Notes: generated by a model from the sequence alone, not told the origin. DNA of 64,000 nucleotides from Epiperipatus broadwayi (GCA_028023455.1 JAQFVV010000505.1:124001-188000), one strand, 5' to 3'; positions 48,172 to 59,630 are shown, counted from the stretch's first letter. Numbers and translations: made by a program.

Positions 48172-50136
48172 ATGTTTTATTTCCTCTTGTAATTTGTAAA
48201 TAAATATTTTGATTACTCTAGGAGAGAAAAAATATGCTTTACAACATTGTTTCTTGAATTCAGCCTTATTATAGAATAGTAATTATTATATATGATGAAT
48301 ATTTAAATATTAGAAATTTGTGAATAAATCAAACTATCAAAATAATTTTTTGTTCTATTTCTTTTTAAAAAAATTTTTATTTTTGTTAGAATTTATGCAG
48401 ATTCTATTATGTTCTATTAATGAAATAAATGATCAAATATATCTACAGCCAATCAGAAATTCATATTTTTCATAAATCTATTTTCCACCTCTTTCCTTGT
48501 GGTTTTTTTATGGGAGGGTAGAGGATTTAAACAAAATAGCTTTTTATATTAAAAAGTTTGCTGAACTCCGTTCTAAAGTAAATGTAATTTTTCTTTGAAG
48601 CATATGAGAGCTCATGTGATTTTGTTACTTGTATAAATCTTTACATTGCTGTAAATATTATCAGCTTATTTTTCCACAATTTTCTTTCATTCCATTTTCA
48701 ATCTGATTTTCTCTTTGCCAATCATTTTTGTTTTTTTCTTGATGTCTATAATCTTAACGCTTCCCAATATTCTTCCCTACCCCCTTCCTAACTATTGTTT
48801 TTTTAAAAAAAAAAAATATTAAAACAGTTTCTTCATAAGGATTATTAACATTTATAATGTAGTTCTAGAAGTGAAAAGCTAGAATAAATTATATCATGAG
48901 GAAAAAGAATAGCAAACTATCACTGGCATGATCATATAACATATATGTATCGTATTTGCATTTGAATCTTTTTAAATTACACAATTAATTTCCCAAATAT
49001 TAAATTTTTCTATTTAAAAACTTTTTTCCCCCATTTATTTTCAACAACAACTTATGCATAATTTAGCATTATTCAATTCCTTTTTAAAATGAATACCAAT
49101 CACGTGATTGAGCCCAATATTTTCATTCCATGGATCAATTTTTTTTTTTTAAACTTTACTCAGCTGAAAATCAATTTTGAAACTATAAGCTCTGATCTAA
49201 TCTATATTTTCTTTTCTAAATTAGAAGCATTTTCTACATAGACACATTCACACACCGAGCCTTTCGTCACTGCATATCTAATTTTATATTTGCTATTATT
49301 ACGGTCATCTCTTTCAAGCAGTGGCTATCGTGTGGTCACAAATCTGGATGGTTCTGCCATGCATAATACTATAGATATATAATGTTAAGATGCCTCTACC
49401 TTATTCGTATAATGGTAAAACATGTCATTAATTCTATTTATGCCATTTTTTAAGCTACTAAGTTTTGTAAATATCATCCATTGATAGCTTGCAGCCATTA
49501 AGATAGTGCTACAAGTTATTATGAATGGCTATCTATGGCTCGAGAAAATTATAAGACATTAGAAGATTAGGTATTGACAACGTAGCGCTCATAATTAAAA
49601 AAAAATAGCACAGTAGTCGATGTCGAATACCCAAACTAATATATTTTTTCTCAGCTGGAAATGAAAAAAACACTTTACTGGACAAGTTACTCTTCCACAA
49701 AGACATTCTCCTATATTTTATATTTTTTACGATAAAGAATGATGTATTTTTTTATATTCACTATAAATTATTCATTAAACAAACAATTGATAGCTATTAT
49801 TTCCATTAAAAACAAGATTTTAAACTTTGGACTTTGTTGAAAGTTGGCTTTATGCAACATCAACCAACATGAAAATTAAAATTTGAAAATAATGTATAGC
49901 AAAAAGATAATTATAAAACTTATAGATCATTTATTTTTTAAAAAAATATATGAATAATTAGTATCAAAACGATAAAAAAGACTAAATAAAAGGGTATAAA
50001 ATAGTCACTTTTAAATAGAAAAAAAAGCATGCAATATTCAAAAACTTCGAATTACAGCTAGTACAATTATTTATAAACAATATTAAAAAAAAAAAAAGGA
50101 AAACTAATTATAAAGATAATTTTCAGTATTACTTAC

Positions 50137-50193
50137 ATTGTGTTTAGCTATTAAACCATTTCTGGTCATTTGATTTTCATTTACAGGATTCAT
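50137..50193 (-). CDS. RHPN: Rhophilin, exon 1 (start codon)
   Basis: Nineteen codons, MNPVNENQMTRNGLIAKHN, are followed directly by the consensus donor GTAAGTAATA. The exon ends in phase 0 and joins exon 2 to give AKHN/GCESFNQT, where known rhophilins also have a short polar leader before the GC-(N/D/E)-QT motif. An in-frame TGA lies five codons upstream of the ATG, which supports this start and rules out a longer N-terminus within the same exon. The next gene starts 407 bp away on the opposite strand. No signal peptide is expected for this cytoplasmic scaffold, and none is seen. Confidence 0.85.
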
Positions 50194-50600
50194 ATCCCAA
50201 ATACGTCAAATAAATAAATATATTCATAGTACTGTAAACTCAAAACAGTTAAACAAAATTAATCTAGGACTGTAAAATGAATTTGTATCTGATTGGCTAG
50301 AATTTTTTTTTTTTTTCCATTATTTTAATATAGTATTTTAATGCATGTAATTTATCATAGCAATGGAAAAAATTAAAAATAAATATAAGACTATTTTGAC
50401 ACAATTTTTAAAAAAAAATAATTAGAAATTACTACAACTTAAGTACTGTAACATATCTTGATCATTTTCTCCGTAATACCCAAATCGTTGTTCGTTTACA
50501 ATTCGTAACGAAGAAAGAGCCATCTATCATGGTTCAAAAACATTTTATTAATAATAGTCTGAAATAACTAGTTTTTAGATTTCTTATAAATTAAAAAAGT
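50194..50600. promoter_or_regulatory. Probable bidirectional promoter between rhophilin and RAB5IF
   Basis: This is the only sequence between two divergent start codons. Visible elements are an inverted CCAAT box (GATTGGCT, about 50289-50296), a YY1-like GCCATCT (about 50519-50525) followed by ATCATGG, and a CG-containing block at 50470-50515 (CCGTAA, ATCGTTGTTCG, TTCGTAACG) that is unusual for the region. There is no clear TATA box at a fixed distance from either ATG. Transcription start sites are not determinable from the sequence. Confidence 0.6.
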
Positions 50601-50705
50601 ATGCCAATGCATAAAAGAAAATCTGATAAAAACAATATAGAAAACATTAGTCTTCCATCAGTATGGTGCCGAATATTTCAGTCTAGCTCTGAGTGGCCGG
50701 ATAAG
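50601..50705 (+). CDS. RAB5IF: RAB5IF/RCAF1/OPTI, exon 1 (start codon)
   Basis: 35 codons, MPMHKRKSDKNNIENISLPS followed by VWCRIFQSSSEWPDK. A second in-frame ATG is two codons on (50607), and an upstream in-frame TAA lies close by. The C-terminal part corresponds to the vertebrate pattern SVW-(K/R)-----S---W-DK that directly precedes DEFLDVIYW, and the splice falls at the same DK/DEF point. The donor is AAG/GTATCG, weaker than consensus. A better GTAAAG lies 6 bases further on but would break the phase. Family knowledge: a small multipass protein of the ER and mitochondria, described as a partner of the TMCO1 insertase and as a respirasome assembly factor. Confidence 0.82.
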
Positions 50706-51844
50706 GTATCGTAAAGTGAAATATTGTACTATAATTATCTTAATTTTCGGGGAAGGGGATATTTTCCACGAAAATTTTATTTTTTTGTTCAACATTATTT
50801 CATTAACCACAAAACTAAATACAGATTTAAAATGCTTTATATGTTTGTTTGTTTTTTATCCTAAATATAACATTTATTTCAAATATACCGGTTCCGTTAT
50901 GTTTGTATTGAACTAGGGCCCAACTAGTATTCTCTACAACATTTCATTCCGTCGTTAGAATTTAAAATAGAAATTTTATTTTTATTGTTGTATTAATGAA
51001 GTTAGCGTTTATGAAAATTATTTTTCTTGTTAAAGTATATGACAATCGCAAATTATGAGGAAAAATACACCATAATGAATATTAACATTTAAAGTAAGTT
51101 TGCTGAAAATGCTTACACTTTTTTTTTGAGACTGGCCTTGACGTTTGACCACGTGGTAAAAAAAAAAATAGGTTGTTTGCTGTTCAGTAATGAAAATTAT
51201 CCTGAATAACAAATATCAGAAATTAGTATGTTAAAGGCAGAAAGAATTGATCGAAAATAAAATTATTCAAAATTGTTTAATAAACAAAAAATTTCATAAT
51301 AAGGAAAATCTCAAACTTTGTTAAAGCTGCTGCAAATATGTTCAGCTATTATTGATATTAATCAATATGGATCAGGGTGACCGTACGCTTGAGCTTATGA
51401 TCTATGCTTATTGAAAATATGAAACTGCTAATATAAATTGGATCAATTCTTTAGGTCGTACTTACTCTTTTTAAATAAGTATGTGCGTGTGTCTTAATTT
51501 ACTTTAGAACCATTGATTATAAGCTTGAGGGCACTAGGTGATAATCCCACATCAAAAATCTGATTATTTTTTGGCTATTGACCTTCAGCAATGAAAACTT
51601 GAATTTGCATCTACACATTTAATCACCTAAGATTAAAACACGATGGTTTTGAACTCAAGTTAGCTTGCTTGTAAAGCTATATAAGACTGACACTCAAGCC
51701 AATCTGATTATTCTTATTTAATCATATTGCCTTCCAGCAATAACTTAAAATGTTTTTTTAAGATATATATGTAAACGTAAATTATAACATTTATGTTATT
51801 TGTGTTAACTAAGTAATTAGTTCCATTTGGTTGGAATTACTTAT

Positions 51845-52066
51845 TTGGGCATTTCTGGCTTAGATGTTTCTTTTAACAACCCTACTTTTTTCTTATTAAC
51901 TTATCATGGAAAGTAGTGAATAGGTCATTCTGTAAAGGGAATTATTTTTGTATAATTGGGCATTTCTAGCTTAGCTGTTTCTTTTAACAAGCCTACTTTT
52001 TTCTTATTAACTTAGCATGGAAAATACTGAATAGTTCATTCTGTAAAGGGAATTATTTTTGTATAG
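51845..52066. repeat. Tandem duplication, period 111 bp
   Basis: Two copies start TTGGGCATTTCT at 51845 and 51956 and end GGGAATTATTTTTGTATA. They differ at only a few positions, so the duplication is fairly recent. Confidence 0.85.
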
Positions 52067-52652
52067 TTATATTATTTATAGAATATTAATTAAAACCATA
52101 TTGAAAACAAAAATATTGTAACAAATCCACAAATTTTGATCAGTAACGAAGTAAATTCTTGCCACATTATCATTTAAAAAGGGAAATAGAAATGAACTGT
52201 TGTTAATAAAATCTTTTTTTTTTTTGTAGTATTATTGAGTTTTAACTCAGTAAATCAATACTCAATTTTATCATGGCTTCAATCCATGAATTATGACTAC
52301 TTAAAGAGGTTAGATGAACTTTGAACTATTCATATCGTAAAGCATACACAATATTTGATCCTAAGACTTTTGTATTCCTCTATTTTGAGTATATAATGTT
52401 TGCTATATAATAAATGAGATACATAGTTAAAAAATCTCTTTAATGTGTTAAAGGTTCCAAATAATTGCTATCCAAGAAAAGAGGATTCAGTGTTTTTAAA
52501 ATATATTTTGTAATCGTATGATCTATTCATCTGATGGTCCTACATAGGTGAACCCATGAAAAAACTCTGCCATAAAAAAATAGAAAATAATAAATAAAAT
52601 TTAATATTTTTTTGTTTGTAAAAATAATTTAGTTTCCTTCTCCAATAAACCT

Positions 52653-52856
52653 ATTAGTATATACAAGCACTTTAACATGCTGGGTGAAGAAGCTGTTAAG
52701 GTAAGAAAACAAAGTAAATTAATGTAGGCCTAGCGCTTTCGAGGTTTTGTCCCTCATATTCATAGCCAAAACAGCTAGGCCTACATTAATTTACTTTGTT
52801 TTCTTACCATTAACAGCTTTTTCACCCAGCATGTTAAAGCACTTGTATATACTAAT
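52653..52856. repeat. Short foldback, 82-bp arms
   Basis: The arms 52653-52734 and 52774-52856 are almost perfect inverse complements (TATACAAGCACTTTAACATG at the outside, AATGTAGGCCTAGC at the inside). The 39-bp loop contains GCTTTCGAGGTTTTGTCCCT. The plus- and minus-strand frames in the right arm are chance. It has no coding capacity. Confidence 0.85.
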
Positions 52857-53297
52857 ATGTTTTTGTTCAAAAAAAAAAAGCAAAACAATTTTGATTACAG
52901 TAATAAATCTAGCAAATTTAATTATTACTGATTTCAAAATGAAGGCTTGCCTTTTAACATTTTTAAGGCAGCAGTGCGTTTTTTTCATTTATCACTGCTA
53001 CAAGGATTGAGGACACCTCATTTGTGAAATGATGCTAAAATATCAAGATATTTTATTGCGTTTGTTTTTGGATAAAGAAATTGAAAACATGCATTTCATA
53101 AAAAGTATGTACCGATAAACATTTCATAAAACATAGGTAACCGTAACTTTCATATAATTTGCTTTATAGTCATTTAGCAAGCAAAACAATATAAAATGTA
53201 TTCTATAAAAAATAAGATGACAATAAGTGTGTTAAAGCAATTAATAAAGTAATCCATAAAAATATATGCATGTATTTATAGAATGTAAATAATTTTA

Positions 53298-54575
53298 TTG
53301 CTGCATTATTTATATCTAATTGAAAAATTGTTGGTAAAACTATATACTAAATATCTACTTGGTAAAGATATACCAGATGATTGGAAGAATGGAGTAGTGA
53401 TATTGATACTTAGAATGGTTTTGTTTTTTTTATTAGAAGTTACAGACCTCGATCAATTCTATATAACATACAATATGTCTACAGCAAATTTTGGATTCAA
53501 ATCAATCCAAAGAACCAGATTTAAAAAGTTATAACACAGTGGATCACATGTGAAAAAGGCATTTGATTCTATAAGCATTTCAATAGTGATTAAAGCTTTG
53601 AATCCTCAAGGTATAGAACAGAACACTGTCATATTTGTCATATTCTGAGGAATATTTATCAAAATGTAATAATAGTAATTAAATTATATAGTGAGACTGA
53701 TGAGATTAATATTAAAATAAAGTTGTACAGCAGAATGAGTCCATATCAAAAATCTTTTATTCTCTTAGCTTCTCGTTTTAATCTACAAAATACTTTTTGT
53801 AAAACTGCTGAAAAAATGTGTGGATATTATTTATATCATTTACATTTTACAGCTGATGTTATTTTTGCAAATAATGCTTCAAGGCTTTAAGAAGTGTTAT
53901 AAGAGATATCAGATGAAAGTGAGGAAGTAGGACTAAAAATAAATACTAAAAAGACTAAAATAATATTCAGTGGACTTTCTCAGATGAAAATAAAACTTGA
54001 TAATGATGAATTAAAAGAATTTAACAATTACAAATACCTTGTCGTAATATTTATACAGATGAAAACATGATAGATGAAATTAATAATACAATTAAACTTT
54101 AATGGAATATTTTTGACAGAAGTGATTTAATATTAAAAGGAAATATGCCTATGTTTTTGAAAGGAAGCTTTTAAATAGATACATTTTACCTCTTCTTATT
54201 TATGAATCTTAGACTTAGACACTTCAAACTACCCAGCGGAATATGGAGAGATATGTTGGGAATAACATAGAGGAATTGAAAGTGAAATACTTGGGCAAGA
54301 GAACAAACCTATATTATTGACATCATTGAAAAAATTAAAAAACTGAAATGGAATTGGGCTGGCTATTTCTAGAAGTGATATTAATAAATAGTTGAAATCC
54401 TAAACCGGTTCCCAAGAGATTGTAAAAGACGTAAAAAGAGACCACATACAAGATGGATGGCTAAAATAAGAAAATTTGGTGATGTGATAAGAATGATTAT
54501 GGATTGGAGAAATTGGATTAAACTTAATATCTTCATTCTGCAATGGACTAATAATTGTTGAAATGATGATAAAAG
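53298..54575 (+). pseudogene. RTE-like LINE reverse transcriptase relic
   Basis: Frameshifted and stop-ridden but recognisable in order: KYLLGKDIPDDWKNGVVILI (pre-palm), KKAFDSISI (the AFD motif), FTADVIFANNAS (degraded FADD palm motif), EISDESEEVGLKINTKKTKI, then FNNYKYL. These are followed by DMLGIT, WARE, a DIIEKIKKLKWNWAGYF segment, and a terminal part like the relic at 35930-36165 (RFGDVI, ILQWTNN type). A full-length ORF cannot be read. The element is old. Confidence 0.78.
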
Positions 54576-54749
54576 TACATTATATGAAACTTGTAGTATT
54601 GTTTTATATTTTATAAAATGAATAATATTCCATTTTTTTTAACCCAAAAACAAATATAATAAACACTTTTGATTTTTTTTTTAGTGTCATTTTATTAAAG
54701 GAAATATTTCAGTTCTTATTCCAATGATAAATATAAAAATATCAGTCCT

Positions 54750-55560
54750 GATTTAGTTTGCGCTCATGGCCATTTTGAAATCTAAAAACCATCTCTGACA
54801 CATCCAACTGATAAATAACATAAATATTGAATAAAAGTATTTTAAATTCATATTTTAGAAATGATAAGCTAGTAAAAATAATATGCTTTATTTTATTAGG
54901 GTTTTTTTTTTTTTTTAAATTTACCTTCCTAAAATATTTGAGATATGATGTCACAAAGTGCCGAAATTTGCGGAAAGGGGGAAGGATGGGTTGGCTGATA
55001 GATAGTATTGGCCAAAAGATACAGAAGTCTGATCAAACCAAGATAATAATTTCCAAATACTAAATGCCCATATGAAATAAAGCTTATTATTTTTACTATG
55101 TTATAATTTCTAAAATATGAATTTAAAAGTACTTTTATTCAATATTTATGTCAATAAACATCACATGATTACTATTGTTTATGCTTGCTTATAACTATTA
55201 TTAAACAGGCAAAACTCACTATAAGTATTGCTACACACAGCAAGCTAGAGTAATCAATGGGTGCCAGAAGGCTTGTGCATAAAATCCCTATCTAGTATCT
55301 ACTCATCCAGTATCCCCAGACTAGTTTCTGGCTTGTGGCCTTTGTCAGTGAGGATTCTGGGTATATTGGATGAGTAGGCACTAGATGGGGATTTTATGCA
55401 CAAGTCTTCTGGCATCCATTGATTACTCTAGCTTGCTGTATGTGGCAATACGTATAGTGAGTTTTGCCTGTTTAATATTTATGTCATTTATTGGTTATAT
55501 CAGCGGTGTTTTTGGCTGGTTTTTAGATTTCAAAATGGCCGTGCTCACAATTTATAAACA
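54750..55560. repeat. Foldback H interrupted by D6
   Basis: The left arm (about 54750-54890) and right arm (about 55075-55152 plus 55486-55560) are inverted copies, both containing TTTTTAGATTTCAAAATGGC when read outward. The D6 insertion splits the right arm. A G-rich block at 54958-55010 lies in the middle. Confidence 0.65.
55153..55473. mobile_element. Retrozyme-like element D6 with 12-bp target duplication
   Basis: AATATTTATGTC at 55141-55152 is repeated exactly at 55474-55485. The empty site can be seen in the opposite arm of foldback H, which lacks the insert. The first part is an inverted D segment that crosses the unit junction (CATCACATGATT ... AACAGGCAAAACTCACTATA ... CTAGTTTCTGGCTTG). 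The second part is the forward 3' end finishing GAGTTTTGCCTG. Confidence 0.78.
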
Positions 55561-56368
55561 TATCTTCGCCACCTTTTAACACATTAAAAAAATTATTTTT
55601 TCCATTCTGTTCATTTTATTGCTGCAATATAATAAATTACAGTTTGTCAAACTTACTATCTATCATTACATGGGGGGAGGGGGGTGAAAACCGTATATCT
55701 TGTCTTTTGCATTTTCCCATGTCCTGTGCAGTAGTTAATTTTTTAGATTCTTCTACATAGCATCATCCAATGGATAGATCAATTAAATTCAAATAGTTCA
55801 TGCTATAAAAATGCTAGTCATTCATACACATTCGGATTTTGTTATTATTTTACAAAATAAATGGTCCTTAAACTAGATAGCAAATTTATGCTTATGTGTC
55901 ATATTGTCATATTATTCTGTGGAACTCCTTTAAAATAGGTTTTAAATGGAGTGAGAGGAGGCTAAAAATTTATTTTTAAACTATAATCAGATGTTAGTAA
56001 CAATAATTTTTTGGGATAGCAAATCATATTATTGTTGTTCATGGTTAAGTTACATAGTTTCAGCTTTTGATGGAGATTTCTCAAAATGCCTAAAACTTAA
56101 CAAAATGAATCACTTTTGTATCAATAATACTATTATTCAGACTGACAGATCTAAAGGAATCTTCTTTAGTAGTATATACAGAGTGCTCCTAATGCGAATA
56201 AAATAATGCCTAATGGTACGTTGCATTATTTTACAATTTTATGTATATATAAAAGTTTGTATCAAATTAAAAATTCAAATGTTTTACACAATTTTTTAAT
56301 AATTTTTTTATTTCACTTTTAGTGTGATATTATTGAAAATAAAAGTTTGAATGAAAATATTAAATAGG

Positions 56369-56491
56369 CTATACTGTCAAGATCCTTCATGAATTAGTAA
56401 ATAAATTTGCAATGGCTGGACCTGCATATAATGAAAGAAGAATGGATGTCCAAAAAGTTCCACAAAGAGCACTAATAATGTGTCATATTTA
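56369..56491 (+). pseudogene. Unidentified coding-like segment
   Basis: Open from an acceptor-like TTAAATAG. It reads YTVKILHELVNKFAMAGPAY then NERRMDVQKVPQRALIMCHI before TAA (56489-56491). Codon use is more protein-like than the surroundings. No family recognised and no partner exon found. It may be element debris. Confidence 0.25.
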
Positions 56492-57828
56492 AGTGCGAAT
56501 CTAATTCAAAAAAATTTATTCAATAATGAAAGTGACCTTCCTCATAAATAGAAATAGTAATCATCATAACCAAAACACTTAACTGGAAAAAAAGAACAAT
56601 TAAAATTATTGAATAGGAATGAGACATGCCAAATGTGAATCGATGCCATGGTTTATGAACCTTTCCTTTTGTGTGTGTTGTTGTAATTGCATAAACAATA
56701 TGCCTTACATCATTGAACTACAACTAGCTGAAACTAATCTTGCCATTATGCAGCTATTGTTCAGGATTATTTCAGTAAACCTTTCCCAGTAGTGAATTTT
56801 CCATAAATGATTTCAACTATGAGCATCAAATTGTTCACTTGATTTAACATTTTAGATTTTTTTGATAGAGATTTCATTAAAGTGAAGAATTAGAAATTTA
56901 ATCGGCTTTTAAAATCATATTATTGAAATAGTTTAAAAGGTAACACTTGACATAATTGAACATGTGTTTCGCAAAACATTTGATCACTTTGACATCAATG
57001 AAGCAACATTAATGGTTGCCATATAGAAATTGATAATTTAAGTCCATAGATATTTTGTATATATATTGTGATACATTTAATTTAAAGACATAAAAATTAA
57101 ATGTTCTATTGACAAGTAAGCATTTCATCATAAAAGAATGTTATATAATTATGTACAAACAGGGTACTGATAAATAAAATGAATATATTATTCAGCTTAT
57201 TTTCAAATTAGAGGGAATGAATCATATAAAGAAATGTAATAATTAAAAAAGAAAAAAATTAGAAATATGGGGAGAACGTGAAAAATTATTTTGCTGATAT
57301 CCAATGTTACTGTCTGAATTTAAATTAAAAGAATAAATAATTACTAATAAAATATGAATAATATTTAAATTCATGAATAAAATATTGTAATAAGGCTAAG
57401 AAAATTCTTTTCAGAGACTTAAAATATGAAAAAATGCTACAACACGCATTTTTCAGTAGTGTAAATAATTTTATGAGAAATGAATTATATTAATGAATTG
57501 ATTAAAAAAGAAAATATGCAACTATTGCAATGAAAAAAATAATTTCATTTCAACAGTTGAAAATCAAATAATATTTAGAAAAACTATATCATATTTAGTT
57601 CTCATATTAAAAAATAATCTATTAAGAAATAAACCTGAAATAAAGAAGCTTAATTTAAGAAAAAAAGATTGAAAGACGGTGGTATTTAAACAAATGTGTT
57701 TTTGATCGGCTTCAATTGCATCATTAGAAGAAAGATATATGAATGAGGGATTCAAATAAAAGGGATAATTTATTGTAAAGTAGTAAACAGTTGTATATTG
57801 AGTCCATGTTGGTTGTATCTGATTGAAA

Positions 57829-58064
57829 TTAGCAGCAAGCAACATCCAAACCCATATCGCAGCATAATAAACTTAGGAAAGCTTGGTTCCAGATACTGAA
57901 ATAAAGATATTCTTTCACTAGCATAATTAAGTATTTGCAATAAGCATCAAAATATATCTTGATGATGAGAGAAACGTCCAGTGCTATATTGCTGACCATT
58001 CTGAGGATGTACATTTGAATTTCATTTTCTTCCTGCTGTGATGCAATTGACCTGTGCAACCAGC
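57829..58064 (-). CDS. Candidate nested gene, last exon
   Basis: Follows the acceptor GATTTTACAG. Two bases complete a glycine codon from the previous exon, then 77 codons (WLHRSIASQQEENEIQMYIL, RMVSNIALDVSLIIKIYF, ... DMGLDVACC) run to TAA at 57831-57829. A hydrophobic stretch around NIALDVSLIIKIYF may be one membrane or amphipathic helix. The phase agrees with the exon at 58200-58247. I do not recognise the protein. It could also be a spliced non-coding transcript whose frame is open by chance. Confidence 0.4.
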
Positions 58065-58199
58065 CTGTAAAATCTTAACATATAATGATCCAGGAAGTGA
58101 AATATACAATCTTTAATGTTGAAAAGTAAATGTGACTCAAAATAAATATAAAGAAGATAACCTGAAAGAAAAAATGATGCCATCATTCTGATTTCTTAC

Positions 58200-58247
58200 C
58201 AGTTGAATCATTTGATGTCATTTTTTCTTGTTCAGATTCCTCATAGT
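58200..58247 (-). CDS. Candidate nested gene, internal exon (48 nt)
   Basis: Minus strand: acceptor GCATATTTTACAG, 48 nt reading YEESEQEKMTSNDST, donor CTG/GTAAGAAATC. The exon length is a multiple of three, and its end phase fits the next exon (ACT G + GC TGG). It is acidic and polar, like a linker. Confidence 0.4.
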
Positions 58248-58768
58248 CTGTAAAATATGCATTACATATGTTGGATTTATTTGTTATTCTTTATTTTTTA
58301 AATTCATAATTTTGACCAAAAAATCTTATTTTTTTTTTGATAATATATGACTTATAATTAGTATATTGATTTGCAGCAATTAATATGTCTCGCTATTGAA
58401 ATAATCATTTATTTTCTAACTTAAATACTAATATATTCCTGCTTGTTTAATAAATGAAAACTACCAGATATAAACAATATATAAATTTTGGTTCCAATCA
58501 AAAAAGGCATTGGTTGCACATCCTATCCTAGCATATACTTATATTACAGACTGTGATATACAATCTTCCACCATAAAAGAATGACGCAAAGGAGACTTTA
58601 AAAATTTAAGAAAAAATAAAATATACTAACAGGTAAAATTGTGTAGCTTAGAAGTTTGGATCAGTCTTCTTAATATCCAAAATAAGTGAAGTTAACATAC
58701 AGATAGGCATATGTTATATCTTGTATGCATGTAGGACATATAATGTTTTGTTAATCAAGTATGCTTAC

Positions 58769-58802
58769 AATTGGATATCAAATGAGAAATAATTTTCTTC
58801 AT
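58769..58802 (-). CDS. Candidate nested gene, possible first exon
   Basis: ATGAAGAAAATTATTTCTCA opens 11 codons (MKKIISHLISN) plus one base, followed by GTAAGC. Its phase fits the exon at 58200-58247, giving a 105-residue reading in all. It is short and A+T-rich, so this assignment is speculative. Confidence 0.2.
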
Positions 58803-59630
58803 TTTAAAAAAAATTCAATTTACAATTAAAAGTATAAAAATCATTGTTTTCAATAAAATGTTCTCAGCATATATTTATGCTTTTGTTTAATGAATCATAC
58901 CATATTATTAGTATCATGTTATTAAGAGAGAATTTTAATTCATAATTGCTTCATAGATTATTTCAAAAGGAAGAAATGTTGGAATTTTAATGAGTTTTCT
59001 AAGTTGATTTATTTAAAGTAAAGAAACAATACAGGGATCGGCATTGTCTTGTTATATCAGATGATAATGTTTGTGTTGTTTTGTTGATTCTTAATTAAAA
59101 TGTTTGGGAAAGATTTTCATAATTGATATTTTTATCTGTCATGTGGTTTTCTTATTATTCAGCTCGATTACCTTCCACTTTCGGATGTTAACTAATAATC
59201 AGTGACACTGGTATGATCACCATTTGCCTTTTTTGGTATTATGATCGAATAAAAATTATACCCATATAATTTATTTTTCTAATTTTATTATTGGTAAGTT
59301 AAGAAAAATATTTTAATTGTTTAGTCTGCAGAAATTATATATTAGTAAAAAGTTACATGAACCTTTTATTCAAATAATTACTTGTGGATTTCGCCACTTC
59401 AAGCTAGGAATTTTTTTAATGTTTAGATGAAACCATTCAGGTTCAATTTATTAATGTATTTGTTTTTTGAAAAAATTATTTTTTTACAATATTTATATTA
59501 TATATTTTCTGAAATAATAAAATTTGAGAAATATTTTTGGGTGAATTATGTCTTGACAATTAACAAAATAAAATAATGACTGACTATTTTGAAGTTTTAA
59601 AAATGCAATTAATTGCTTATATAAAATTGT

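Larger units (their letters stand above)
33504..50136 (-). other. Rhophilin intron 1 (16.6 kb)
   Basis: Bounded by the donor GTAAGTAATA (starting at 50136) and the acceptor ATTTTAG (ending at 33504). Repeats inside are listed separately. The stretches 33700-34200, 34300-34770, 34870-35920, 36170-38040, 38310-39050, 39290-40190, 40650-41240, 41720-42340, 43000-44740, 45930-47370 and 48180-50130 are A+T-rich and show no supported gene. Confidence 0.85.

Noticed and set aside
47721-48199. Two plus-strand frames of 73 and 113 codons
   Set aside because: They are complementary to the PLE GIY-YIG coding region and its 3' untranslated sequence on the minus strand.
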